Shown here: positions 1 through 14,151 of the stretch, piece after piece | Numbering within the stretch: the first letter of the stretch is position 1 | Layout: each line of letters opens with the position of its first letter | Assembly: GCF_040183065.1 (NCBI RefSeq) | Contig: NC_091119.1 | Span: forward strand, 206,357,298-206,421,297 | Length of the DNA: 64,000 nucleotides | Reading direction: 5' to 3' | From: Periplaneta americana | Taxonomy: Eukaryota > Arthropoda > Insecta > Blattodea > Blattidae | Translations under genes and position numbers: made by a program | The notes under the pieces: model-generated | Database searches by the model: none | What the model was told of the DNA's origin: nothing | The model's input: only the letters and a program-made list of their open reading frames with translations

Positions 1-467
1 AAAACAGTTATATTACCGGTTGTTCTTTATGGTTGTGAAACTTGGACTCTCACTTTGAGAGAGGAACATAGGTTAAGCGTGTTCGAGAATAAGGTGCTTA
101 GGAAAATATTTGGGGCTAAGAGGGATGAAGTTACAGGGGAATGGAGAAAGTTACACAACACAGAACTGCACGCATTGTATTCTTCACCTGACATAATTAT
201 GAACATTAAATCCAGACGTTTGAGATGGGCAGGGCATGTAGCACGTATGGGCGAATCCAGAAATGCATATAGAGTGTTAGTTGGGAGGGCGGAGGGAAAA
301 AGACCTTTAGGGAGGCCGAGACGTAGATGGGAAGATAATATTAAAATGGATTTGAGGGAGGTGGGATATGATGACAGAGAATGGATTAATCTTGCTCAGG
401 ATAGGGACCAATGGCGGGCTTATGTGAGGGCGGCAATGAACCTCCGGGTTCCTTAAAAGCCAGTAAG

Positions 468-473
<6 letters not shown>
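1..473 (+). mobile_element. LINE family A, 3' end (5' part outside window)
   Basis: Open reading frame 55-456 (133 aa) is the C-terminal part of a non-LTR reverse transcriptase, with the recurring stretches [39 protein letters not shown] and [19 protein letters not shown], ending MNLRVP. The element ends in a short AGTA tandem tail (about 461-473), which marks this family's 3' end in the window. At least ten other pieces of family A occur here. RT and AP-endonuclease fragments in other copies suggest an RTE-like clade, but clade assignment is tentative. It probably sits in the last intron of the upstream OBP gene. Confidence 0.85.
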
Positions 474-516
<43 letters not shown>

Positions 517-530
517 CATCATCATCATTA
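472..530. repeat. (ATT)n microsatellite
   Basis: ATT repeat changing to ATC at its right edge, directly after the AGTA tail of the LINE copy; it may have grown from that tail. Confidence 0.9.
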
Positions 531-627
531 TAAACCAATAACATAATTGTGGTTACTTGTGTATGTGGTTATGTCTGATTTCTTACGTCACAGATAGATA
601 AATTAGTTAAATCTCCTTTTCTTGCAG

Positions 628-692
628 GTGCAGAATGCGACAAATATAGACACAACACGCGAATGACGTTAGAGGCACTCAAACTGTTATAA
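628..692 (+). CDS. Last exon of an upstream Plus-C OBP-like gene (gene 0, partial)
   Basis: Short terminal exon behind a good acceptor (cttttcttgcag). It opens in the same phase as the last exon of genes 1-3 (two bases complete a split codon) and reads AECDKYRHNTRMTLEALKLL, then TAA. Length is 65 nt against 62, 62 and 59 nt in genes 1, 2 and 3. The single Cys falls at the third residue after the split codon, as in gene 1 (SEQC) and gene 2 (GTQC), where it is the final Cys of the Plus-C pattern. AATAAA overlaps the stop (691-696) and a second lies at 783-788. The rest of the gene would be left of the window. Identification rests on position, phase, length and this Cys, so it is an inference. 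Confidence 0.6.
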
Positions 693-969
693 TAAACCTG
701 AACATTTGTTTCGACATCTTGGTCATTAATATTTCTTTGCTGTCTGAGCTAACGTTTAACTGCAAAACAATATTTACCAAGAAATAAAAGATGCATTAAT
801 TATTAGAATGTATGAGATGATTTGGGTTAATGCACCACTACAAACACTTGGAAACTCATGCAAGCGGCTATGTCTACAGGAAATAAAAGTAATAAAGGTG
901 ACTCAAATGCAGTACTGACGTTATTGACTACATATTTAGGCCTAACTTAACCAACCTTTATATATCTTA
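693..969. other. Spacer after gene 0
   Basis: Contains two possible poly(A) signals (691-696, 783-788) and otherwise plain AT-rich sequence with nothing I recognise. Confidence 0.5.
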
Positions 970-2735
970 CTAGTGGCTTGTGCAGCAATTGCTGCAAATT
1001 AAGTCCATAAAATGTTCAAATAAAAATTGTTCAGATTTATTTTCAATGAAGAATACCAGACATTTTGAAAGTTATTTGCTTCCATAATAGTGAAACATAC
1101 GCCCTCTGAATGTTTTTTTTTTTTTTTTTTTTTTTTTTTGCCAAATACTTTTCCTTGAACCTATCCGTCTTCAGCTCTTGAGTTTCAATGCGAAATCGCT
1201 AGTAACAATGTCACGATGATAAGTGGGTTTTTGATGTGGGAGTAATGCAGTAGCTATTTCGGGTCATTGCGGATTGTATGTGAAAGTTAAGAAAATGTAA
1301 GGTTTGTCATGCTTTGAACAAAAGACTTAGCATTTGGTATAGCTGCTGCATGTTTCGTGAACTACCCTGAAATGTAGAGGGCAGAATCACTTTTTCCCGC
1401 TAAGAGATCTAGCTGAGGTGATCAAGATTACTACAAAATCTTGTAGGCTTCTTATCTTATCAATAAGTAATACCTTTTGGTCTTTTCTTATGAATTGTAA
1501 TTTTTTACGCTTCTTCCAGACAATACTGATCTATCAAATACTGCTGGATTAATTTGTTTAACAATGATGTTATTTCGTATATTTTCTGTAATATAGGCTG
1601 TTGTGAGGAATTTATTGCTGAGATGTGGAAAATTAGGCGAATGATATGTCAGAGTTGTAGAATCTTATATGCGCCCTAAATAAAATTGTCCATCGTAAAT
1701 CGTTAGCAGCTTCAGTGTTTCATTTGTTGCTGGTTGCGGGAAATAAACTTACTCAACACGGTAGCAAGAAGTGAAATGGCATGCTATTTTCCCTACAACA
1801 AAATATGCTTGGCAGCGATCACAAATCTAATCAATTAAACCGAAGAAATATGGAATTAATTTTGATGTAGTTTAAAGACGCAGCTAAAATAGGAAGCATG
1901 ACTGAATTACTACCAAGGAAAGTTAGAGAATCAGACATATAAATATCTATATCACACTGCCATTACATATATGAAAAGGACCCAAACCACTTGATTAATA
2001 ACTGTAAAAGTGTTTCATTTTTAATAACAATATTGTTACCTTACTTAAGTTTTATAGTTTTCAGTAACATAAGTTTATATAGGCCTGTAGCCGTTACTCA
2101 GTAAATTATAGAAATGAAGATCTAATATAAAATATTCTTTCTCTGCGTCTACTTACATAAAGCTCCAAAAGGTTTCACTTTCATATATCAGTATAGCATT
2201 ATGTGTTGCATTAACTATAATAATATTTCATTTTTAATGGTAATAATGTCATCAAACATTCTTAAGTTTGGTAGTTCTTAATATCCAACACACAGATGTA
2301 CTCGGAAAACTACAGACCAGAGAATCAGACCTGTAAATTATTTTTTATACATCATCAAAAAATTGCACAAATGAAGATCGACATATTGCCATTATGATGG
2401 GAAAGAATCTGAGCCGTCTGAACTCTATGACAGCAATCCTGTAGGTCATGGCCTTCGTGTAATAGCCTATTGTTTATTGTAGTGTGTGTTTTGTTTTATT
2501 CTGAAATGCAACACGGCCGACTTGATGCTCGCTTCGCTTAAGGAAGCGAACATCAAGTTCTCAAAACTGACGGAAGATGGATTTTGGAAAAAAGGAAAAT
2601 GATGCAGGAAAATTGACATTTCGCTGAAAAATACTATTTTTCCGGAAAACTTGGGGTTCCAAGCTTCAAAATGAGGGGTCATTTATTAAAATCCGTTCAT
2701 CCGTTTTCCCGTAATTTCCATTACCAATTCAAATT

Positions 2736-2790
<55 letters not shown>
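970..2790 (-). mobile_element. Non-autonomous Helitron-like element, copy 1 (family H1)
   Basis: On the minus strand it runs from a TA-rich start near 2790 through a conserved block (2640-2725: TTACGGGAAAACGG, then ATGACCCCTCATTTTGAAGC) to a 3' end with the perfect hairpin GCAGCAATTGCTGC, eight bases, then CTAG at 970-973. A hairpin about ten bases before CTRR is the Helitron 3' signature. A second, oppositely oriented copy lies at 31827-32957. No coding sequence is visible. A T-tract (about 1110-1139) and a TA repeat interrupt it. Confidence 0.65.
2741..2789. repeat. (TA)n microsatellite
   Basis: About 49 nt of alternating TA at the 5' edge of the Helitron-like copy; the other copy begins with a short TA run at the same place. 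Confidence 0.9.
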
Positions 2791-2791
<1 letters not shown>

Positions 2792-2982
2792 TATATAGAT
2801 ATACATAATGCGACAGTATACGTAGGAGTTTAATTTTATTAATAACAATGATCGAAATGTTACTAAAGACAGCAGTGTATAATACGATACAAGGTTGAGA
2901 TTTATTATTATTATTTTTTTTAACAAAATCGAGGGTTTTTCAGTTTCCGAGATTTTGTATTGCACTTCACAAACTTGTATTG

Positions 2983-3588
2983 GTAATCCATTCTCTATCA
3001 TCATATCCCACCTCCCTCAAATCCATTTTAATATTATCCCCCATCTACGTCTCGGCCTCCCTAAAGGTCTTTTTCCCTCCGGCCTCCCAACTAACACTCT
3101 ATATGCATTTCTGGATTCACCCATTAGTGCTACATGCCCTGCCCTCTCAAACGTCTGGATTTAATGTTCCTAATTATGTCAGGTGAAGAATACAATGCGT
3201 GCAGTTCTGTGTTGTGTAACTTTCTCCATTCTCCTGTAACTTCATCCCTCTTAGCCCCAAATATTTTCCTAAGCACCTTATTCTCAAACACCCTTAACCT
3301 ATGTTCCACTTCTCTCAAAGTAAGAGTCCAAAATTCACAACCATAAAGAACAACCAGTAATATAACTGTTTTATAAATTGTAACTTTCAGAATTTTTGAC
3401 AGCAGACTGGATGATAAAAGCTTCTCAACCGAATAATAACAGGCATTTCCCATATTTATTCTGCGTTTAATTTCCTCCCGAGTATCATTTATATTTGTTA
3501 CTGTTGCTCCAAGATATTTGAACTTCTCCACCTCTTCAAAAGATAAATTTCCAATTTTTATATTTGCATTTCGTACAATATCCTGGTC
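2983..3588 (-). mobile_element. LINE family A, internal piece (RT C-terminus)
   Basis: Minus-strand ORF 3130-3531 encodes [20 protein letters not shown], then YGCEFWTLTLREVEHRLRVF and [20 protein letters not shown]. Unlike most copies it lacks the AGTA-tailed 3' end, stopping inside the [11 protein letters not shown] region, so it is truncated on both sides. It lies in the spacer between gene 0 and gene 1. Confidence 0.85.
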
Positions 3589-4906
3589 GTTGCATTCCAG
3601 TCCACTCTGTCAAACATAATAACCCAAGCACAAGTACGTGAATCTAATAAGAAACCTCTAAATGTTCTTACATTTATTTACATCTTTTTGTTTTATTTAT
3701 CTGTTTCTGTTACTATTTACATTTTCTTTTTGTTATATGTAATTGCCATCGGGTGATAATCCATTCGTGATTAAATAAATCTTCATTCATTAATGAAAGA
3801 AATCATATTCGTCATCCAACACTTGACGCAATTCTATACAAAATCCCGCGATTTAATCAGATTTCAGTAATTTTTTCGTCTAAAAATAAACAAAACATAC
3901 AGGAAAATCATTAAAAACGTTATAGAATGTTTCTTCCTGTCCGTACGCGTGTGCATTTCGGGTGAAGATGACCTTCAAAAACCCCAAGCAGAACAACAAC
4001 GGAGCTCCTTCACTTTTGACATTACACGCGACTGACAAGGCTACGCTACGTAAGTCTGTATGGACGCAAATGAGCAGTGGCGGTGCGTCAATAAGAGCAC
4101 AAGAGCACGTGAACACCTTGTTTTCATTAATGCACGACTAGTTTTATTATTGAATACCGTATTGACGTAGTGGGGATGTATAATATCAGAATCGAGTATT
4201 TTAAACTTCCCGCATCTTGCATAAACTTCTTATGTAACCTTGGCAACATCTGTTCACGTACAAGCCGTGCTCTTTTCAAGAAGGTTACAGGAATTTCACG
4301 CATGCGCGGGAGAAAATTGTCTTTCGCTGGCCGCTTATGGCTCGTCAAGAGCACAAAGCGTTAAGTGAACAGTGAATCTATCCTACAGATGTCAGGTGCA
4401 TCGATGCCTGTCGTTCACGTGATATATGTCGAGGAGGAAATTTAATAGTCTGTATTTTAGCCTATAGGTGTCAGCATCTCACTGTCGGAACGTTTACTTT
4501 ATGTGGATGTGTGTACAGTGCTGCTACGAGAGAGTTAGTTTGTGAACTACTATACTTCAGCATAATATCATAGTTTGGTTTTCAAACACGTGCTGGTTGA
4601 ATGTGATGGTGGTATGAATTTAAATATCTGTATGGTGGTGTATATTATTTAAGAATAATATTTACTGGCATGTATTTATAGTAATCAATCTATGCGAATG
4701 GGATTACAGTATTGGTATAGGCTATAGTGTATCAGTGTGTTGTGAATCAAAATATATTACTGAACACACGCACTTGTAAATAACGGCATTGTGGTATGTA
4801 TTAATTTTTAACAAACGCAAACAATGAAATCTGTTCAAGTAATTTTGAACAGTAAAGAACTGGGTAAACTGGCTTACCAGGAAAAATTGGAAATAAAAAG
4901 ACTGGG
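3589..4906. other. Intergenic stretch, unassigned
   Basis: About 1.3 kb between LINE pieces upstream of gene 1. ORFs are short (64-78 aa), overlap on opposite strands and match nothing I know. Around 4250-4370 there is a weak inverted similarity (GTTCACGTACAAG versus TTAAGTGAAC), possibly an old MITE. Nothing else supportable. Confidence 0.4.
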
Positions 4907-4981
4907 TTTCATTATTATTATTATTATTATTATCATTATTATTATTATTATCATTATTATTATTATCATCATCATTATTAC
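4907..4981. repeat. (ATT)n/(ATC)n microsatellite
   Basis: Mostly ATT units with ATC variants. Confidence 0.9.
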
Positions 4982-5521
4982 CTGTTGTTTTGAATTTATA
5001 TACGGTTTTTTCGGTAGTGAAATATTGGGATCATAACATTTCATATTAGGCTAAATGTACGATTTCAAACTCTCTTCGATTTTGGAACACAAAATTGTGA
5101 ACACACACAATATTTTATCACGAGCCGCCACTGCAAATGAGTCACCGAGCCCAACTGAAAAAGATAATAGCGTCTCTTTCAACATAAAATCTGTTATCCC
5201 ATCGTTCCATTCACCATGGTCGGCATCGTCCTAACCCACGTATCTTAAATGTAACATTAAAAAGGGGATTCACATCGCGAAGCTAGCTGTAGACCTTTAT
5301 GGTCAGCATTACAACACCCGGAAGACACACTGTATTGTTCTGTGTTGAATTGTATGCCACACTATTGTTATGAAGCCTGAAAAATGTTTTATTTTAAACT
5401 ATGAAGACTATCAGTACAGATAATCGAAGCAGAATGATGGATGTCTAAACTCATTGAGTGAATGCTGAGCTACATGATATAGCTGGCGACTCACTCAGTA
5501 GCTGGCAGTGCATCTCAGAAA

Positions 5522-6722
5522 ATGGTGATCATTCTGCTATGTTTGTGGCTGCTTGCTGCACTAGATTCAGCTTCTGCTGTAACTAGTAGTCAACTGGGTA
5601 AGTAAAATACTATTATTTTTAGTTATAATGTGTTTTAAATACATTAATTTCTAAGTGAAATTAATAATTCTGGAAATATAAGGAACCATCATACCAATAT
5701 CATGCCCGCAAAAATAATTGTCAGTTTCAAATTGTCCTATATTTATTATGCCTCATTTCGATTATTGTGACGCTTTATTCAGTGATCTCGGGGTGGATTT
5801 ATCCCAGAAACTGCAACGTGTTCATAACGCGTGTGTTCCTTTCATTTGTAATGTCCGCTACTACGACCACATTTCGCCTTCTTTCGATAAATTATTGTGG
5901 CTCAGGTTAAATGAGAGGAGAAAGTTACATTCCCTTTCTCTCTTATACCGAATTTTGCACACCTCTACTCCCTCTTATTTATCTGTCCGATTTCACAGTC
6001 TTTCTCGGTATCATAACTTAAATACTCGGCCACAATATGATAACACGCTAGAAATACCACTGCACACATCATCTCTTTATTCTTCATCTTTCACTGTTGC
6101 TACTTCTCGTCACTGGAATTCTCTGCCGCCTGAAGTCAAGGGCTGCCGAACTTTAATTTCCTTTAAATGTAAATTAGAAAAGTATCTTGTGATGAGTTGC
6201 CAGACCTAACGTGTTGCAAATGTGTTCCACTGTATTTATTTTTATTTATTTATTTATTTTTTGTTATCTTAAATCGTGTTTATTTATCACTTAACGCCAA
6301 TAGTATCCCACTGTGTTGTTTTTTTATTATTAATCCATTTTTGTGTACATTTTATTCAATTGTCGGTTTCCGGTTTAATTATGTAAATCGTACTTAATTG
6401 TAATCTAATACTAATATGTATACTAATGTGTTTATTTTTATTTTTACTGTGTACATTTTTCTCTTTTTTTTTATTGAATTATCGGTTTCTGTTTTTATGT
6501 GATTCGCATTTGATTCTAACAAATTAATATGTATTTCATTATGTTTATTTTTATTTTATGAGGTAAATTTTATGTAACTACCTCTTTCGATCTCATTATG
6601 TAATCAGTATGTAATTACTTAATTCTGATCAAGTTTTATGATCAACTGTGTAAGCAAGTTTTAATCCTGGTTGAGTGTAAGAGAAGGCCTTAAGGCCTTA
6701 ACTCTGCCAGGTTAAATAAAGC

Positions 6723-6804
<82 letters not shown>

Positions 6805-7854
6805 GGCTAGTTTATATTCACTGCATTTGAAGAGTCCACTGCAAGAATGATGGATGTCACTTTCTTGTCGAAAATGAACCAAGACTGTCGTCAATGCATA
6901 GCTTAAGACATATAGAATGTACATAGAGAGTTATATGGCATTAACACTTATAGTCATTGTCCAGTAATGATCGGAAAATCTCAGTTAAGCTTTGAGCGCT
7001 AAGCATTTCAAACTTTCAATTGCTTCTCCTGCAAAATGTATTCCAAATGACATCCATCATTCTTGTAGTGGACTCTTCATTTGATACTAAGGCCGTGTCT
7101 CAAAGCTCAAGTCCGTACTACACACTAGTGACTAGCAACTAGGTGACTTGTAAACTACACACTAGGGAGCTTTGGACATGTTTGCTTGAAACACGGCCTT
7201 CTTCACAGACTATTTTTTTCTAAAAACCATGACATCACGGTGCAGCACTGAATTAAGAAGGCAGTGTCCTAATGCAGTTTCATTACGAATTATGTGGAAA
7301 GATAAGGACTTAATATATTTACAATAATGTTTAAAACATTGTACAGAAGGCACTAACAATGTTATGTGAAAAGATAAGGACTTAATATATTACAATAATG
7401 TTTAAAACATTGTACAGAAGGTACTAACAATGTTATGTGAAAAGATAAGGACTCAATATATTACAATAATGTTTAAAACATTGTACAGAAGGTACTAACA
7501 ATGTCGGTGTTCAAAGTTAACGTGTTATTCTACATTATATTTATATTATTTCACTTCCAAAGCATTTTCAGATTTCATAACCCCAATTCCTGATGAGGTA
7601 TCCATGTTTGTTTAGTCAACAAGTCGTCAATCAAGCAAGCATTTTCGTTGACTAGCTACTACGGACTTGATTGCTATTAACTATGTAGCTTTGGATCATA
7701 ACTTCTGACGCCACATCCGGCTATTTAGTCAACAAGCTAGTTCACTTCAGCTGTAAATGTAGCTTTGAGACACGGCCTAAGTGTTCCTCCTGGTAACATA
7801 TTTTCATAAACAATATCACAAGAGTTGGCATCTTGTCGATAAATTAACGAGCGC

Positions 7855-7896
<42 letters not shown>

Positions 7897-10800
7897 TAAA
7901 ACAAAATCATATCACGATTGAACAACGTATTTAAGTTGCTGACTTATATTTCACTGACCGGCATGGCCTTGGCCTCCTGCAGTATCATATTCCAGGAGGC
8001 CAAGGCCTGAAATTCACGAGTAAACATTTGACAATGGCTGTAGAAATTACTGTTAGTGAAACAGCAAAATGAAACAAATATTTGAGGTTATAACATTTTA
8101 TTTTGAACTGGGTACTTTCATCCAGTGAATTATCGACAAGATGAGAACTCTTGTGATATTATAAAAAATCTATTTCGGGAATAGCTTATACTAATATAGT
8201 ACATTATGCAACGAGCCTATAATGATAGTAATTAAGACGCGAGTATGTTTGTTTATGAAAAGAGCGTCTTAATTACCATTATAGGCACGTTTCATACGAC
8301 TTTTTATGCTTGACCATATTTCTAACTTGAAATTATTCAGAAGTATTCATTTTATTCGTATCTGACTGAAGATCGGAAGTGACCTTGTGCATAGCTCGTA
8401 AATTGTGAGATGTGCGCAGACGCGAAAGCATTGATTTTTTCCGAGGAACAATAATGTCATTGACCTTGATGTAATGTAGAGAATAACATGAACTAATTTT
8501 GATATAACCTGGAAATTGATTTAGAATTGAAAACCGAATGACAAATTGAATTTATTTGAATATTATTTACAATTAACGCTAATTATTATAGTAACAGAAC
8601 ATAACCTTCTGCGACAGTATTGGATTTCCAGCCTCCGTGACGTTTCCCTCCCTGCCTTTCGATTGCATATCCGAGAATAATAATCGAAAACCTGAACTTT
8701 AATGAATAGGTGCACTTTAATGATATGCATTAAAGGACAGCTACCAGGTGTATAATTACTACATTTCGGCATGGTCGAGCATAAAATAATTTATAACACA
8801 CAGAAAAATATGATATAATAAATTAAGATATTTAACACACATTACCTATCACGGCCTTCACAAAATATCACGGTCCACTATATTAAGGTAACTCTGAAAA
8901 TCTTTAACATCTCAACGTAAGCTGCAACAAGATCGTTTCTACAAGATTGCAGTTCGTAATTATCTTTGGTTAAAACTCAATAGATTCTTAGGCGTGTCTC
9001 AAAGCTAAAGCCCTTACTACACACTGCAAGTCGCCTAGTTTCTAGTTACTAAACTACACACTAGGGTGCTTTGGACATGTATACTTTAAACATGGCCTTC
9101 TTCATAGACTACTTTTCTAAAAACTATGACATCACGGTGCAGCACTGAATTAAGAAGGCAGTGTCCTAATGCAGTTTCATTACGAGTTATGTGGAAAAGA
9201 TAAGGACATAAAATATTATATTACTGGTATTTAAAAGAATGTCAATGTTCAAAGTTAACGTGTTAATTCTACATTATATTTACATTATTTCACTTTCAAA
9301 GTATCTCCAGATTTCATAACCTCAATTCCTGATGAGGTATCCATGTTTGTTTACTGTACAAGTAATCAATCAAGCAAGCATTTTCGTTTACTAGCTACTA
9401 CGGACTTGATTGCTATGCATTATGTAGATCTGGAGCATGATTTCTGACGTCATATCCGTCCATTTAGTAAACTATCTAATTCACTTCAGCTGTAAATGTA
9501 GCTTTGGGACACGGCCACAGTTCATTGGTACATGAGCGAAATAGTGAAAATTAGTTTTTTGAAACAATGCGTAAATCGTACAGTAGTGGCAAAAAAAAAA
9601 ACCGGACCGACACTTGTAGCTGATTTCAGAGCCTTGTTCACTCCAGAGCACGATAGACTGGTAACTAAGACTTTCGTGGTTCGAATCCTGCCTGGAAAGG
9701 AAACTTTTTGTGTTACTTATTCAAATTTATTCCCAAGACTTTTCGATTGCAGCGATATTTTACTACTTAATTAACTTATTATTCCCAGAACATGAATTTT
9801 ACCAGCAATCGAAAAGTATTGGGAATAAATTTGAACAAGGAACAAAAAAAGTTTCCTTCCCAGGCAGGATTCGAACCACGAAAGTCTTACTGTAGTTACA
9901 AGTCTATCGTGCTCTGGGGTGAACAAGGCTCTGAAATCAGCTACAAGGGTCGGTCCGGTTTTTTTGCCACTACTGTACAAAAATATGTTTCACTACCAAA
10001 GAAAATACTGAAATATTTCGTGTCTTCATTTCAATGCAAGAAGTAACAAACGTGGGGCCAGTGGTAACATTGCTTGGAGTGTTAGTTGTCCCTTGGATAC
10101 CACGCAGTTGCCTGGAAAACATCGATGCACATAAAACAGAGAATAAGGACGGACCGCATAGAAAACTCTTGTTTCCATGGTACCACGAGTAATTTCACCG
10201 TATTACAAGAAAACCAGACAATTTTATCCGAGTAACAGCTTAAACGTTTCATTTTAAAATTGTAAAATTATATTTAACGGTCTTGTAGATTTACTCAAGT
10301 ATGTCAATTCTGAAAAAGCTGGGGCTGCAGTACACTCCAATATAAACGCGGTCCTGCAGCAGATCTATGTTCCTGGACTGAATCGACTGTCCCGGGTGAA
10401 GAGAGAAGTTGAACTCCAAGAAAACCAAGTAAGTGTGTGTTCATTTAATTGCTGAGAACATGATTGGAAAATGTGATATGAGCTCACTGAACAGTCTGCT
10501 TGTATTTGTAATAATTTATCTACAGTGATCTCATTAGAGGTTTTGATTTATCTCTAGAAAATAAAAATTCGAGTTGAATTTATTTGACTATTACACGATT
10601 AGAAGAAAGTATATAAAGATTAGAAGAAATAAAGTACTCTAATACAATAAAATATTAAAACAATAAACTGTCTTGAAAATGTTTTATTGTACCATCTCAT
10701 CACTACAAATATTCCGCTAGATGGCAGTAGTGTATTATGATGAGCTGTTTTCTTGTACCAGTTGTGCCAACTATACAATCTTCATTGAACTCTATGGTTG

Positions 10801-13800
10801 ATTACTAGTCAAGAAGGCTTTGTTGATTCAGTTTCATTTTTATTAAAACAGTTGCATTCCACTTCAATTATATTAAACGTGACTATCCATAATCTCATAC
10901 AACAGAAGCTATAACATAACCTAAATAATATAAACAAGATAAATGATATGAAAGTTTTAAGTAAGGATAATGAAATAAACATTAATCATTTTAAAAGACA
11001 CAATTATTGGAAGTACAATGTTGGAAAACGAAGAAACAAATGCTAGGGAGGTGGTAAAAACAAGCAAATGCTAGAGAGGTCATAAAACACAATTACTATG
11101 GAGGTGACCAAAGTTGTAGGGGTAAGCAATCATGATTGGTTGAAACACGTTGTTCTGTTGTTGGTCAAAAGTAGTATTCTTTCAATAATTTAATTTTGTG
11201 CTTTATGAACAAATAATTATAACTTTTCGTTCTGAAAGGGTATTTTAAAATGTTACATTTTTTCGGATCAAATTTCTGCATATTTAAAGAACAAAACTGA
11301 AATTATTTCAATCATTTATTATCATAATACACTGCTGCCCTAAATTGACTGAGCATTTTGGAAATTAAATCAATGGCTTTCCTAAAACACGCTCTCATAT
11401 GTTTCATATAAACTAATTTTTTTCTCGAAAGGGAGGCATAATGAGCAAAATGTTATTAAACTTCTTTGTTTCAAATGTCTCAAAGAATAACCGACTGAAA
11501 TTAATGACATTACTTACGGTTCATTCTGTATGTACTCGTAGGTATGACTACCTTGTGAAATGTCGATAGCGTCCAAGTGGCCCGAGGTTCGATTCACTGA
11601 GTGGGCAATGGAAGAAATTTATCTTCCGTCCAAGGGACTGGCTTTTTCTTCGTTCTCTTGTGATTGCCCTGTGATATCTTAGAGGTGAACCTCTGCTATG
11701 CTAATCACATGACCAGGGTGGTCCAAAGTTGTCAGATTTATAGTGTATGATTCAGTGATTCTCTCTCCTCCACTCGCAATGGGTAAGTGGGATAAAAAGG
11801 GAAGGTTAGGCGGACTAAGAAAGAAAGAAAGAAAAAAGAAAGATTACATAAGTGTAATATACCATTAGCAAACGTTTTACAAATTCTGTAATAATACTTC
11901 CTTGGTTTTAAAGCTTATAAATATACCTAAATGGTTATGATTCAAACTTTCACGGTATTCAGCGTCTTTTTTTTTTTTTTTTCCACTGTCTTAAGAGAAA
12001 GAAACATTGTTCGGAGTTTTATGTTGCCTCTTTCATCAGGGAAAGAGAGGACCTGTGTGTCAGATCTATTACAAACAAATAGCTTTTCCATTTTCCTGTT
12101 TTCCTTGATTCTGAAGCCGATAAAATTTCCGAATCATTGGACTTTCCTACATCCTTAACATAGTGCAAATTAAAAATAAAACAGAAAAACAAACAAATTT
12201 GACACGAAATATGAAAGTTTGTAAAGTTTTTGTGGTATTCAAAATTCTTCTAAGTTCAGTGGCGTAACTCTGTGTCGTGCAGGTACTTTTCAAGAAGATT
12301 TCACAATCCGATCTACAAGCGGTGTGCCTCTTTCATGTTGTACTTAGACACAGGTACACGGAGTTGTGGCACAGCCTTCTATCAGTTGCCTTCTCAACTG
12401 TAGGGGAGAAGTGGGTACAGTGAGACAGGGAGAACAGCGAGACATTTTTTATTAGATGGTAAATTTTGATGTTGAAATGTTTGTAACAGTGGAGTTGTAT
12501 GTTGCATGATTAAACTAACAGTATTTTCATACTCGATTTGATTCTAGTTATAAAGGTGAGTGATAAAAAATAATTCGTAATTTTTCACTCTAGAAGTAAA
12601 ATTTTGGCGTGTGTTTAATGAAGGTTATATTGGATATACAAATGAGATATAAATATGAATGTTTTGTTACCTAATACTATGGTATTTGACGTTATGTTTG
12701 GCAAAGTTTCGTCTTTCTTGCTTTGATTTTGAAGTGAGGGTGCCATTTTTAAACGAACTATGCGTAAAGGGAACAGTGAGACATGCCATTGAAGGGTACA
12801 CTGAGACGTCTCACTGTTCCCATGTACCAATGATTTGCAAAAACAAACTGTAATTATATTACATTTACCGGTAACTAACATTAAAAATGAACATACTAGT
12901 AACCAATTTAGGAACTATAGCTTAAAATAATGGATACATTACATTTTAATGGTTTCTTAAATAAAAAAATTATTCACAAAATTAAAAAACATATATTTAA
13001 AAATAATAAAGAATTAAATTAAATTCTTATAATTATAAGCTTTGTTGTCACCAAAACTTCATTTTATTTTTTAGCAAAAATTTGAAAAGTCATGGAAAAT
13101 TCCAAATGTTCCAGATGTTTCAATGGTTTCTAAGTCAGACATCAAAATGATTCTAAATAAGTCTACAGAACATGTCAAGATAAAGAGACAGCAAGCTTTC
13201 TTTTCTTTTGAAATAAATGTAAATCATTTCAATGTCCGTTAATAGATTTATTTATTTTATTGGGTTATTTTATGACGCTGTATCAACATCTAGGTTATTT
13301 AGCGTCTGAATGATATGAAGGTGATAATGCCGGTGAAATACGTCCGGGGTCCAGCACCGAAAGTTACCCAGCATTTGCTCGTATTGGGTTGAGGGAAAAC
13401 CCCGGAAAAAACCTCAACCAGGTAACTTGCCCCGACCGGGATTCGAACCCGGGCCACCTGGTTTCGCAGCCAGACGCGCTGACCGTTACTCCACAGGTGT
13501 GGACCCGTTAATAGACACTGTGGTGTCTCACTGTACCCTCCTGAAAGGGAACAGTGAGACATTTGCATGTTTTGACAAACACGTATTGTATATTATGTCC
13601 TTTATCTATTAACATTTCTGTTTATATATTATTGTACTCCATGTTTTAATGTATATTTCTGTTGCACTTTATTTTAAAAATACTTGAAATTTCACTTGCA
13701 TACATATGTCTTAATATTTTGTGTCTCACTGTACCCACTACTCTCCTACGGTTCATGTTTCATGTGTATTTTGTTCAATTCTAATACATCTCTCTGTGTT

Positions 13801-14117
13801 TTTGCGGGCAGTGCTGTGAAAAGGCTGAAAGGAAACCCGAAGGAAAAGCTGCAGCTGTGTTGCTTCATTGTCTCGAAGAAACGAAGCCTAAAGGTGTGTA
13901 CTGCAAGAGCTGTATTGGTATTGTTAATGTTTCTCTATATTATCAGAGACTACAAGTTATTGATCGATTATTTGCAGCATTCAGCAATTCACCAATAAAT
14001 AGATTAAAATAAGGTGTGACTGAGATACAAAACATAATACTTGTGATATTGTAGGATGGTCACTTCTGGTTTGAAACCTATTATATACATACATACATAC
14101 ATACATACATACATACA

Positions 14118-14151
<34 letters not shown>

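Larger units (their letters stand above)
12400..13749. mobile_element. TIR element M7 with subterminal GGGWACAGTGAGAC motifs
   Basis: Inverted ends: GTAGGGGAGAAGTGGGTACA at 12400 and GTACCCACTACTCTCCTAC ending at 13749. The motif GGG(T/A)ACAGTGAGAC or close variants occurs eight times in both orientations (12413, 12428, 12769, 12794, 12808, 13525, 13547, 13723). A SINE (13247-13504) is inserted in it. No recognisable transposase. It lies in intron 2 of gene 1, between the 140-nt exon and the CC exon. Confidence 0.65.

Noticed and set aside
9532-10046. Three overlapping 61-84 aa ORFs around 9.5-10 kb
   Set aside because: They mirror the two arms of the M3 foldback MITE and recur at 33.5-34 kb.
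13427-13504. tRNA gene with GGTTCGAATCC B box
   Set aside because: It is the head of SINE S1, with shared body, tail and target duplications in three full copies.
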